From: an uncultured Methanomethylovorans sp.
Lineage (GTDB): Archaea; Halobacteriota; Methanosarcinia; Methanosarcinales; Methanosarcinaceae
DNA: 6,945 nt
Direction: 5' to 3'
Assembly: GCA_937968035.1 (NCBI GenBank)
Contig: CALBTS010000986.1
Span: forward strand, 1 to 6,945
How positions within the stretch are numbered: the stretch's first letter is position 1; the number at the start of each line of letters is the position of its first letter. A model generated the notes under the pieces. The model ran no database searches. It was not told where the DNA came from and saw only the letters and a list, made by a program, of their open reading frames with translations. Below are positions 1-6,901 of the stretch, in pieces. A program made the position numbers and the translations under genes.

Positions 1-50
1 GGCGACCACCGAAATCTACACTCTTTCCCTACACGACGCTCTTCCGATCT
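1..50. other. Illumina TruSeq P5/universal adapter (artefact)
   Basis: The first 50 bases match the TruSeq universal adapter from GGCGACCACC through to CTTCCGATCT, with one mismatch at position 13 (A where the adapter has G). There is no i5 index between the ATCTACAC and TCTTTCCC parts, so this is the single-index form. It is not phage or host DNA. Native sequence begins at 51. Read on the minus strand it encodes IGRASCRERV and then a stop, which falsely completes the truncated gene at this end. Identification rests on direct sequence recognition. Confidence 0.98.
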
Positions 51-630
51 TAGCCCATGCCTCGGCCATCTCTACCTGTGTTCCGCCTGAATGTTTGGCC
101 AGTTGGTAGTGAAGCCATGACAACAGTACCTCGTACACCTTGGCCGGGATAACCGTGTCGCCCCCAACCTCAACACCCGTGGATACATAAAGCAGTATCA
201 CTTCATCAAGGTATGGGTAGCCCTGTAACAGTATCCGCTGGTTCTGTTCGTCCAGTTGGTAGGTGTACCATACCGGATAGGGCAGAACGTCCTGTACCTC
301 GTTGGTGCCTTGGGTCTCCTGCCCGCACTCCTCGTCAACGAACGCTGCCATGCCCGTATCCGGGTCAAACGCACGGAACCGGCCATTGATGTCGGTGCCT
401 ATTGCCCGGAAGTTGACGTAATCGTTTGGCAGCTTGACGCAATAAGGGTCTTGCTGTACGGTGAGCTTCACAGGCTTGTTCTGCGGGAGTACATGGATTT
501 TAAGGTCAACATACTTGCGTACCGCCCAACGCATTATCTGGAAGTACCGCCCGCTGTCGATCTGCCCGTACTTGTCAATAAGTACGTCGGATACGAGTTG
601 TTTAAGAGTGCTATATCCGCTAATTTCCAT
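51..630 (-). CDS. Connector/ring-type phage neck protein, C-terminus missing
   Basis: The ATG is at 630 and 193 native residues remain before the insert ends at 51. The open frame continues to 16, but residues 195-204 (IGRASCRERV) and most of codon 194 are adapter, so the true C-terminus is unknown. The N-terminal third looks helical (STLKQLVSDVLIDKYG, then RYFQIMRWAVRKYVDLK). A beta-rich part follows with a V-K-LP-NDYVNF motif at about residues 65-74 and ILLQGYPYLDEVILLYVS at about 133-150. A helix follows IPAKVYEVLLSWLHYQLAK at about 161-179. This layout (helices, LP.DYV, beta strands, then a helix after an IPA turn) is common in small head-tail connector or ring proteins of Bacteroidota phages. 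It follows the 1,278-residue gene after 31 bases and is the last gene in the operon direction seen here. No Shine-Dalgarno precedes the ATG. The role is inferred from pattern and context; an unrelated structural protein remains possible. Confidence 0.6.
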
Positions 631-661
631 AGTGCAAAATTATTGCCGGTCATGCCCGAAA

Positions 662-3600
662 TCAAGGGTTGCTCACCACACTATCAACCTCAATGCTGAA
701 TAGATTGGTTTCTTCCGTGGATTCGTTTCTCAGGGTAAGTTCAATGAAGTTACCGCGAAGGTCATCCCCATTGATAAAATCGTCGTTCGTTGGTAACAGT
801 TGATGGGTTGTCATGTTCTTGCCAAACGGTGCATAGATAGTACCCTCGATGTCCCGGAACGCCCCGGCCTTGACAAGCGAAGTCTGACCACGCCTGTACG
901 TATCGTCCGGTGGAATATACACATCTCCTTGCGTCCCTAAATGCCATACGCCCGAAGCGTTCTCCGTAAGTGCAAGGAACCTCTTTTTGAGTAGTGGCTG
1001 TATGTTGCTGACGGCCTTAACCAACTGATTGTACTGCTGGCCGTAGAAGTTCATCCGGGTGCCTTCGTTGTGCAGCCACAGATTAGACAACTTCCACGAT
1101 AGGGTTGTCATCTTCATGGCCCCAATGAACTCAGGGATGAACGAGTAGAACGACACCCACCTGTTTGACGGTTCGTGGAAACCAATGGTATAACTCTCCG
1201 ATGTGTCGGTAGCGTCAACGAAACAGAAGTACACGATGTCGTACCTGCTGTCATAGGCCGCGAACACCTCAACATCGTGGGTGGCAAAGGTACGAGACTT
1301 GGTTTGTGTCAGTACCTTGATCTTGTACCCTGAATCGTTGTCACCCTCTTCGGGCTGACTTATCGAACGGATACCATTGCCACTGTCACGCCATATCACC
1401 CCGGAGTTGATACAGTACCCGTACAGGTTGCCCTCATGCTGGATACAACTCAATGGATGCTCTGTACCGTAATTACTGTGGGGGTTGATGGTAACAGTGC
1501 CAAGTGTATTGTTGGATGCGTACAGGATTTCATCCCGGCTCACATCAGCCTGTGTCAATCCCTGACGGCCAATGTAAATGGAGGATGACTTGTACTTCTG
1601 GATAACCTTCAGGGTGAAACCGATCTCTTTGATGAAGTTGATGGGACCGAACTTTTCGGGGAGGGCAATAAAATCTTCTGCCTTAAATTTGCTAAGTTCG
1701 TTGACCTGCGTATCTTGAATAAAAATACCACCATAGCGAATGTATGATATATACATCTGACGGCGCATATCACTGTTTACTATATTAGGCTGCCCGTAAT
1801 TACATGAATTGCTGGAATAAAAATCAGAGTAATGATCTGATTCTATTGGGAATGGATTAGTGAAAGATAAAAGCCCTGTAAATCTTATATTTATCCAAAT
1901 ATCTCCACCAAGTATAACCCCTGTAGCTGGGTCTGTATCCGTCTGATCGCTATTATATCCCAACCCAGGCACAGATGTTCCTCCGCTATGTAGCCGCGCG
2001 TTAGTATGTGGATTAAGTATTGGAAGTTTCTCGCCAGTAGCATAAAAAATTTTTTCCTGTGATTCTTGAACTGGTCTATAAATCTCAATATAAACTCTAT
2101 CCGTGCCAGAGTTTATCTTGTTGAAATTTATTGATAATTCAGAGGTATTAAAATTAGGTATTTCTATTGCAAGGCCGTAGTTACTTTTTATCTTGTTTCC
2201 ATTGGCATCAACAATTGGATCGCCAGCGTCATCAGTCATGTAACTTTCAGCGGTTGTAGGATATGTTGCATTTATGATGTCAAAATCAAGCGTGTCAGGG
2301 AAAAACTCGTATGTGTAAAATCCATTTATATTTGATATTCCGTCATATTGGTAAAATTGAAACCTAAGCCTGTCTCCACGCTGCCATATATAATCTTTGA
2401 CAATTGACTTTGAAAATATTTGGTTCATTGTCTCAATGTCATTATTTACAGTGAGGGTCAACGAGTTTAAAGATATGATGGCAGTGTTCCCCGTAAATCC
2501 TTGCGGGGGACTTGCAACAGGCGTTATCTTGATATTAGTTACCCTAAAATAGTCAAAGTAAGAAACACTTAACCGTCTTGTACATACAAACCTAAAATAA
2601 ACTGCCATCATTGGTGGCTTATGGTGTATCTTCCATTTAAGGGATATTGCACCTAATGGCGTAGGACTTATAGATTGTTGGCTTGGTATATATACCCTGC
2701 AATTGTCATCGTTATTTACAGATGTCAATCTGCCGGCACGGTCAAAGTATTCTATTCCAAGTTCATACCATGAATTTGTTTTAAAAGAACTTGTTTTATG
2801 AACTCCTGCGGATGCCAATACCTGACACCTCACATCACCTATCCCAGGGAATCCGGGGGTTGCTGGATAATCAGATACAGCAAAAGCAATTTTATATGAA
2901 CCTAATGTGCCAATACCAATAGAATTGCCAGTTTGTGTATATGGTGAAGGAACATTATATTTTGAAAATACAGGAAAATTAGAGTACCCTTGCGCCCGTA
3001 TTTGATTTACCCATTGGCTCAATATCTGTGTTGGATAATCACTTCCTCTTGAAATATATATTCCGCTGTACGGCGCAGGGGGCGCGTTTAAATTTTGTGA
3101 TTCCCACATTGATAGCGTCCATATTGCATTTGATGTGAATAGTGTCATATTTGAAATATCCACAGTAATACATATAAATGCACGCGCGATGCTGTCACCA
3201 TCTGAAAGTATTATCGTCTCTACATCATACTCGGTTGATGTTTCGTACTGTAATGACGAACCGCCATACTGTATAGGGTTAAACTCAATATCAGTCTTAA
3301 TGTTATCAAAACCTTCAATGTAGTTTACATCAACTATCCTGTTTTTCTCAAATAGTTCTTGTCGTTTAACTATCTGTGGGACATAATCCATGGGTCGAGC
3401 CAAATCAGATTGATCTGCATCCTCAGCAATGATGTTGTTGTAAAACATATACTCGTAATCAACTACATTGCTTGATATTATAGTATTGCCAATTTCGTCG
3501 TATTTATTTATCTTGTCAAATATCTTCCATATCCCGTAATTACCTGCCCTTACTAATAGTTCTATTCTTACAACTATCTCAGGACCAGTATCGAAAACTA

Positions 3601-4498
3601 ACTTTATAGCATTAAACGAAGTGTCGTTATCCCTGTACGAACCATCTATTAACTGATTGTATGCTAATGGAATATTACTGAATGGCGACAATACAGACTT
3701 TTCTCCATCATCATAAACATACCTATATGCAAACTGAAACATTACGTCACGTAGTCTGCATGAGTTTTTATAATCTGCGTCTGTTTGAAATGTTGCTACT
3801 ATTGGATATACTGGAGGATATTTTATTCTATCGAGTAACTGGAAAGTTATTTCCGTGTAACAATATACATCTACTATGTCTGCGAAAAAATCATTAACAC
3901 TTGTGCTGTCTTTCCATACCTTATAAACATTATGGCCATAAGAAAAATATTCTCCAACCGTATAGATTTTATGAACGTATGGATTTGTATATCCTAACGC
4001 CCTTATAATGTTAATTTTTCTCGGAGGATTATAATTTACAAATGGCTCCACTTCGTACCCGTCAGTCCAGTACAGCAAGTCACCTATCCGGTTGGATATT
4101 ACCGGGTATCCCGATTGGTAGTTGAGTAGCGGTTCGTCTTTGAGTATCCATTCACACCGTGAATTGGAGTTGTGGTAACGCATGATGGCATGGTTCCCGT
4201 CACCGGTAGTGTCCATCAGGTGTATCACCACGGCATTGTCAGTCACGTCTTCACACATACCCACCGCCCTCAGACCAGAGCGAACATCAAGTCCGGCATT
4301 GATAGGCATGTCAAACACACTCACCGTACCTTTGATGTTCTCAAGGCAGGAAGCGTGTGCCGATTCGGATACCCCGATAATACTGTTCCATATCTCACGG
4401 TGTTCATTGGGCTTTAGCGTCCTTGCATCATCGTCAAGGTTCATCCCGCTGCCACTCTGGAAATGTCGAATATCCCGAAGCCGTGTGTCCTGTGCCAT
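662..4498 (-). CDS. Large phage stabilisation/muzzle-type neck-tail protein
   Basis: This 1,278-residue protein resembles the large 'stabilisation' (muzzle or nozzle) structural proteins of crAss-like and related Bacteroidota podoviruses, which close the short tail and retain packaged DNA. Family-type motifs appear in order: GMNLDDD with a nearby N/R-rich turn and ENIKG (about 18-57); LLYWTDG (141-147) and PPRKINI (158-164), a propeller-blade-like pair; FAYRYVYDDGEKS near 255-268; DYVPQIVKRQELFEKNRIVD and EGFDN near 370-400; IEIYRP near 803-808; GGDIWINIR near 867; SSIYIGRQG near 970; NRWVSFYSFIPEF at 1112-1124 and LWLHN at 1140-1144; IEGTIYAPF near 1217-1225 and NGDDLRG at 1243-1249. The ATG shares one base with the stop of the upstream gene (TAATG), which supports this start and suggests coupled translation. 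Residues of about 153-930 are encoded by markedly A+T-rich DNA, unlike both ends. Motif recognition is from memory; the exact subfamily and partner proteins are not resolved. Confidence 0.78.
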   Translation of the reverse strand: MAQDTRLRDIRHFQSGSGMNLDDDARTLKPNEHREIWNSIIGVSESAHASCLENIKGTVSVFDMPINAGLDVRSGLRAVGMCEDVTDNAVVIHLMDTTGDGNHAIMRYHNSNSRCEWILKDEPLLNYQSGYPVISNRIGDLLYWTDGYEVEPFVNYNPPRKINIIRALGYTNPYVHKIYTVGEYFSYGHNVYKVWKDSTSVNDFFADIVDVYCYTEITFQLLDRIKYPPVYPIVATFQTDADYKNSCRLRDVMFQFAYRYVYDDGEKSVLSPFSNIPLAYNQLIDGSYRDNDTSFNAIKLVFDTGPEIVVRIELLVRAGNYGIWKIFDKINKYDEIGNTIISSNVVDYEYMFYNNIIAEDADQSDLARPMDYVPQIVKRQELFEKNRIVDVNYIEGFDNIKTDIEFNPIQYGGSSLQYETSTEYDVETIILSDGDSIARAFICITVDISNMTLFTSNAIWTLSMWESQNLNAPPAPYSGIYISRGSDYPTQILSQWVNQIRAQGYSNFPVFSKYNVPSPYTQTGNSIGIGTLGSYKIAFAVSDYPATPGFPGIGDVRCQVLASAGVHKTSSFKTNSWYELGIEYFDRAGRLTSVNNDDNCRVYIPSQQSISPTPLGAISLKWKIHHKPPMMAVYFRFVCTRRLSVSYFDYFRVTNIKITPVASPPQGFTGNTAIISLNSLTLTVNNDIETMNQIFSKSIVKDYIWQRGDRLRFQFYQYDGISNINGFYTYEFFPDTLDFDIINATYPTTAESYMTDDAGDPIVDANGNKIKSNYGLAIEIPNFNTSELSINFNKINSGTDRVYIEIYRPVQESQEKIFYATGEKLPILNPHTNARLHSGGTSVPGLGYNSDQTDTDPATGVILGGDIWINIRFTGLLSFTNPFPIESDHYSDFYSSNSCNYGQPNIVNSDMRRQMYISYIRYGGIFIQDTQVNELSKFKAEDFIALPEKFGPINFIKEIGFTLKVIQKYKSSSIYIGRQGLTQADVSRDEILYASNNTLGTVTINPHSNYGTEHPLSCIQHEGNLYGYCINSGVIWRDSGNGIRSISQPEEGDNDSGYKIKVLTQTKSRTFATHDVEVFAAYDSRYDIVYFCFVDATDTSESYTIGFHEPSNRWVSFYSFIPEFIGAMKMTTLSWKLSNLWLHNEGTRMNFYGQQYNQLVKAVSNIQPLLKKRFLALTENASGVWHLGTQGDVYIPPDDTYRRGQTSLVKAGAFRDIEGTIYAPFGKNMTTHQLLPTNDDFINGDDLRGNFIELTLRNESTEETNLFSIEVDSVVSNP
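1700..4045. other. A+T-rich segment inside the large neck-tail gene
   Basis: Hand counts on 60-base lines give about 45-52% G+C in 661-1680 and 4081-5040. Counts within the segment are 38% (1741-1800), 25% (2041-2100), 33% (2761-2820), 30% (3481-3540) and 27% (3961-4020). The changes are fairly sharp, near 4045 and near 1680-1720, and both fall inside one uninterrupted reading frame. On the protein this spans about residues 153-930. Family motifs are retained inside it, so it looks like a homologous replacement rather than an inserted foreign element. Boundaries are approximate. Confidence 0.75.
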
Positions 4499-5064
4499 TA
4501 CTGGTGGTCTGTTTTATAGATGTTCCTATCCCCAGGCATTGATTGAAGTGTCTTTACGGCTATGTCGGTGATCGTGTTGGCCGTTCCCATCGGTATCGGG
4601 AAGTCATCGGTAAATGCCCACCTGCCAAACGGTATAACCAAGTCCATGGTGATATTAACGATGGGTGCGCGAAGATTAAAGAACCACACCCTGTCAGCCC
4701 GAACGTCGTAACCTATGGTGTCGTCAACCTGATCTAAGCCAACCTCCCTGAACAACTGGTGGCCGTGGGCTGGCATTGGCATGAACACAAGGTCGCCACC
4801 ACCTGCCGGATAGATACGCCTTACGCCATTGGCAACGTCAGGAACCTGTATTATCTGCTCAGGTAATAGTGCGTATGGGCGAACACCGGAAACGATGTCC
4901 GCCTCATACGGCTTTGCAAACAAGTCCCATTGCTGCGGGTCTTTGTTGAATATCTGTCCTAAGACGGTATTGATAGCCTGTTCGATGTGCAAAGCTATTG
5001 TACGGTCTCTGTACCGCAGCCCTGCTTTGGCCTGAACAAGCTCTATCCATTGGTCTTTTCTCAT
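4498..5064 (-). CDS. Small connector/ring-type phage neck protein, 188 aa
   Basis: The protein has 188 residues, no signal peptide and no membrane segment. An N-terminal helical stretch (RKDQWIELVQAKAG, then IALHIEQAINTVLGQIF to about residue 39) leads into a beta-rich body. The body holds YALLPEQIIQVPDVANGVRRIYP (about 64-86), DLVFMPMP (91-98), GYDVRADRVWFF (118-129) and VNITMDLVIPFG (136-147). The final third carries a TITDIAVKTL helix at about 164-173. A helical start followed by an LP-containing strand and a VRRI strand is typical of small head-completion and connector proteins in Bacteroidota phages, but I cannot name the family. The ATG overlaps the upstream stop as ATGA and its TAA overlaps the next ATG by one base, so it is probably translated together with the large neck-tail protein. 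A GGAGG lies 7 bases upstream of the ATG. Function is inferred mainly from context. Confidence 0.6.
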   Translation of the reverse strand: MRKDQWIELVQAKAGLRYRDRTIALHIEQAINTVLGQIFNKDPQQWDLFAKPYEADIVSGVRPYALLPEQIIQVPDVANGVRRIYPAGGGDLVFMPMPAHGHQLFREVGLDQVDDTIGYDVRADRVWFFNLRAPIVNITMDLVIPFGRWAFTDDFPIPMGTANTITDIAVKTLQSMPGDRNIYKTDHQ

Positions 5065-5804
5065 TGTTTTGCCTCCGCGTATTGTGCCAAATCTGCCTTA
5101 TCAAGGTTTACACCAACTGCTGACAGTAGGGACATAACGAACTTATCGTGATAGATGGTCTCCCATTCAAGTTCTACCGTCTGGCTGACAATAGGATATG
5201 TGACTTCCTTCTCTACTGCTGATGCAAGCAATACCCCTGTGTTGTCATACAAACACGGAACATTGCTATCGTTGAGATAAACACGGGAGCCAACCGGCAT
5301 ATAAATATCGTTCAATGTTGCGCTATCCTGGCAGTAGTCATAGTACGGTGTAGTTGGGTCACGGAAGTAGTTGCACTCAATAACAGGAATGTCCTGCGGA
5401 AGCATGACAACACTAAGCCTGACTATATAGCAGAACGGATTAACAGAAGGTCTCCTGAATGGGCTTGTGCGCTTGGAGTTGAACTCTGACTGCGTAATTA
5501 CGTCAACCTCCCTGTAATTTGCCGTTAAGTTCACAAACCTCCTGTAATTACTTGGAAGTGAACCTATACCTGAGTTCATCGAAATAATAGATGAAGATAT
5601 AAAAGGCCTTAGCGGGGTGATGGACAACCGGTACGGTGGTATGTTCTGAACGTCACCCGCTACCAACACGGCCAACTCGTCGTTATACAGTTTGTCCTGT
5701 ACCGTCGGGAGCAGGTCGTTAAACTCGGTAATCTTGAACGTCTTACCTCGTTTGTCCTTACCTGCGAAAAAATTAACCTTAGCGAGAAGCTGGTAGAGGG
5801 TCAT
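5061..5804 (-). CDS. Connector/ring-type phage structural protein, 247 aa
   Basis: The protein begins with a helical part (YQLLAKVNFFAGKDKRG, then FKITEFNDLLPTVQDKLYNDEL to about residue 44), a start common in a Bacteroidota-phage structural family that I recall but cannot name. LPSNYRRFVNL lies at 83-93, and DVITQSEFNSKRTSPFRRPS plus NPF at about 101-124. VMLPQDIPVIECNYFRDPTTPYY sits at about 133-155. The end, TVELEWETIYHDKFVMSLLSAVGVNL at about 209-234, forms a likely terminal helix. The LP..., Y...P....Y and VEL.W...SnnG elements match, in the same order, the truncated protein encoded at 6630-6901, which suggests the two are paralogues. The ATG lies 10 bases after the upstream stop; no Shine-Dalgarno is seen. 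The stop overlaps the next gene's ATG. A neck or ring role is inferred from context. Confidence 0.6.
   Translation of the reverse strand: MTLYQLLAKVNFFAGKDKRGKTFKITEFNDLLPTVQDKLYNDELAVLVAGDVQNIPPYRLSITPLRPFISSSIISMNSGIGSLPSNYRRFVNLTANYREVDVITQSEFNSKRTSPFRRPSVNPFCYIVRLSVVMLPQDIPVIECNYFRDPTTPYYDYCQDSATLNDIYMPVGSRVYLNDSNVPCLYDNTGVLLASAVEKEVTYPIVSQTVELEWETIYHDKFVMSLLSAVGVNLDKADLAQYAEAKQ
5072..5076 (-). promoter_or_regulatory. GGAGG ribosome-binding site candidate for the 188-aa gene
   Basis: Read on the minus strand, GGAGG is followed by 7 bases and then the ATG at 5064. It sits inside the last codons of the 247-residue gene. It is the only convincing Shine-Dalgarno match among the five gene starts in the insert; the others have A/T-rich or unremarkable leaders. 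It could be chance, because it is coding sequence for Ala-Glu-Ala. Confidence 0.4.
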
Positions 5805-5814
5805 GGCTGTGGTG

Positions 5815-6633
5815 TTATTTTACCCGTATCCAAGCCACCTTCAACCCTGAAGTAGATGCTGTATTCCGGCTAATAATAAGGCTATCTGTGGTACAATAAT
5901 ACCCAAGAAACTCTGCTGTTCCCGGAGTTGCTGTCGTGGATGCCATCACCGGGACAACGATAAACCTGTCACCTGCGGTTACACCTGTGATCTTTTTACG
6001 AATATACTTATTCCTGTCACCATCTGAATCAGTGCCAAAGTTAGCTGTATCCCGAACTGAAGTGCTACCTGTCAGAGTTCCAGCAATATTAACGTTTGTT
6101 GCTGAGTATAACACCGGGGCAAAAACTGTATCCGTGGCTGTTATTGAGTTATTATAGCTTACACCGTTTGTATTTTTAACCGTCATAATCTGCGTACCAA
6201 GAATATATCCTGTAGTCGCACTTACAATTGGGGCAAAAACTGTATCCGTGGCTGTAATAGAGTTTGAAGCCTTTAGGTCGTTTACATGATCTGCCGATAA
6301 CACTTGCCCGTTAATTGTCAATGTAGTCCCTACTGTGGCTGCGCCAGTGGTTGTAATATCAGACAAAGTAGTAGTGGCCGGATAGTGATACCTTGCCGGA
6401 CTTGCAAGCACCCAGTTCATATTTTTACTTATACCTACGCCTACGGCAAGTTGGTACATTTGGTGGGTGGATGACACCCATACAAGATCGCCTATCTTAC
6501 ATACCGTGGGGAACTTGTAAGAGGTATCCGGTACTACCATTACTGGCCGGAAGCCATAAGCCGTGGTGCCTGACTGTGAGAACGATGATAAGGTAAGCAG
6601 TCCCATTATCATCAGCAAAAATAACTTTTTCAT
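5815..6633 (-). CDS. Secreted, repeat-containing fibre-like protein
   Basis: This 272-residue protein starts with a classical Sec signal peptide: MKK, a hydrophobic core LFLLMIMGLLTL, then SSFSQ. Cleavage is plausible after Ser19, with Gln at +1 as often seen in Bacteroidota; no lipobox cysteine is present. Residues 22-80 are beta-rich with KIGDLVWVSSTHQMYQLAVG. From about residue 85 the composition becomes rich in Thr, Ala, Ser, Asn and Val, with fibre-like strands (VGTTLTINGQVL, NVNIAGTLTGSTSV). NSITATDTVFAP occurs twice, at 124-135 and 162-173, 38 residues apart. The C-terminus (IISRNTASTSGLKVAWIRVK) is a compact beta end. This composition fits a phage fibre or spike, but a signal peptide on a virion protein is unusual, so an exported surface or accessory protein is equally possible. 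The ATG overlaps the upstream stop (ATGA). It is a real gene; the function is uncertain. Confidence 0.6.
   Translation of the reverse strand: MKKLFLLMIMGLLTLSSFSQSGTTAYGFRPVMVVPDTSYKFPTVCKIGDLVWVSSTHQMYQLAVGVGISKNMNWVLASPARYHYPATTTLSDITTTGAATVGTTLTINGQVLSADHVNDLKASNSITATDTVFAPIVSATTGYILGTQIMTVKNTNGVSYNNSITATDTVFAPVLYSATNVNIAGTLTGSTSVRDTANFGTDSDGDRNKYIRKKITGVTAGDRFIVVPVMASTTATPGTAEFLGYYCTTDSLIISRNTASTSGLKVAWIRVK
6116..6150. repeat. 35-bp direct repeat, copy 1
   Basis: A 35-base unit beginning GGGGCAAAAACTGTATCCGT matches the copy at 6230-6264 at 33 of 35 positions, with the first 26 bases identical. The copies are 114 bases apart (38 codons) and in the same frame. They encode the repeated SITATDTVFAP peptide of the fibre-like protein. 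Confidence 0.9.
6230..6264. repeat. 35-bp direct repeat, copy 2
   Basis: This is the second copy of the in-frame repeat. It differs from copy 1 only at two bases near its right end, where AATAG replaces TATTG. The near identity at DNA level, including synonymous positions, suggests recent duplication or gene conversion rather than old protein-level repetition. Confidence 0.9.
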
Positions 6634-6901
6634 TGGTCTGAGGTTTTTGTTGATTGATCTTTTATTTGTTCTGTGGTGGCAGCGATGCCGAAATTTGAAA
6701 GGATAATCTGAATGATCTTTATCTGGTCATGTTCGTTCCACAACAACTCGACACTGTTGGCAGTATCATACTCCAGCATGCCATTGGTAGCGGTGGTTGC
6801 GTACACAACGTCCGGTGGGTGAGAAATGTAGGTGAAGTTGACTGCCTGAAGGCTTACCGGAAGGAACTTGATGGTTGTGCCAAAGTACGTGGCGATAGGG
6901 T
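6630..6901 (-). CDS. Connector-like phage structural protein, N-terminus missing
   Basis: Only the last 89 native residues are present. The open frame extends to a GTG at 6935, but its first 11 codons (MTGVQTCALPI) are adapter and codon 12 spans the junction, so that start is false. Visible elements are KFLPVSLQAV, NFTYISHPPDVVY, YDTANSVELLWNE, and a terminal helix IKIIQIILSNFGIAA followed by a polar tail. They line up without gaps, in two blocks, with the 247-residue protein two genes downstream (LP, Y, P and Y spaced identically; then VEL, W, K, LS and G spaced identically). The 247-residue protein has about 38 extra residues between the blocks. The TGA overlaps the next ATG as ATGA. The fragment is probably a paralogous neck or ring component; its full length is unknown. 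Confidence 0.6.

Noticed and set aside
1..50. Possible natural phage genome terminus or attachment site at the left end
   Set aside because: The bases are TruSeq adapter, and the phage gene is cut mid-frame at the junction.
635..642. TAATTTTG (minus strand) resembling the Bacteroidota -7 promoter element TAnnTTTG
   Set aside because: It lies only 4 bases upstream of the ATG at 630 and has no clear TTTG at the -33 spacing (only TTGA 19 bases upstream). Inside a tight operon it is more likely chance A/T-rich leader.
256..699. Plus-strand open frame of 147 codons, and another at 461-703
   Set aside because: They lie opposite the left-end connector gene, which has a coherent domain layout; their translations show no family pattern, so they are shadows.
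2486..2511. Hairpin GTTCCCCG / CGGGGGAC with a 10-base loop, possible terminator
   Set aside because: It lies inside coding sequence for a conserved reading frame, has no following T-run on either strand, and includes a wobble pair.
4182..4571. Plus-strand open frame of 129 codons, overlapping one at 4172-4417
   Set aside because: They sit opposite the conserved N-terminus of the large neck-tail protein and the end of the 188-residue protein; the translation is low-information and unsupported by spacing or start signals.
5815..6264. Possible diversity-generating retroelement variable region in the repeated fibre-like gene
   Set aside because: The repeats are tandem in one gene, the two mismatches are not template-A-biased in a convincing way, and no reverse transcriptase or template repeat is present in the window.
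5815..6633. Lipoprotein signal peptide
   Set aside because: No cysteine follows the hydrophobic core near the cleavage region (LSSFSQSG), so a type I signal peptide fits better.
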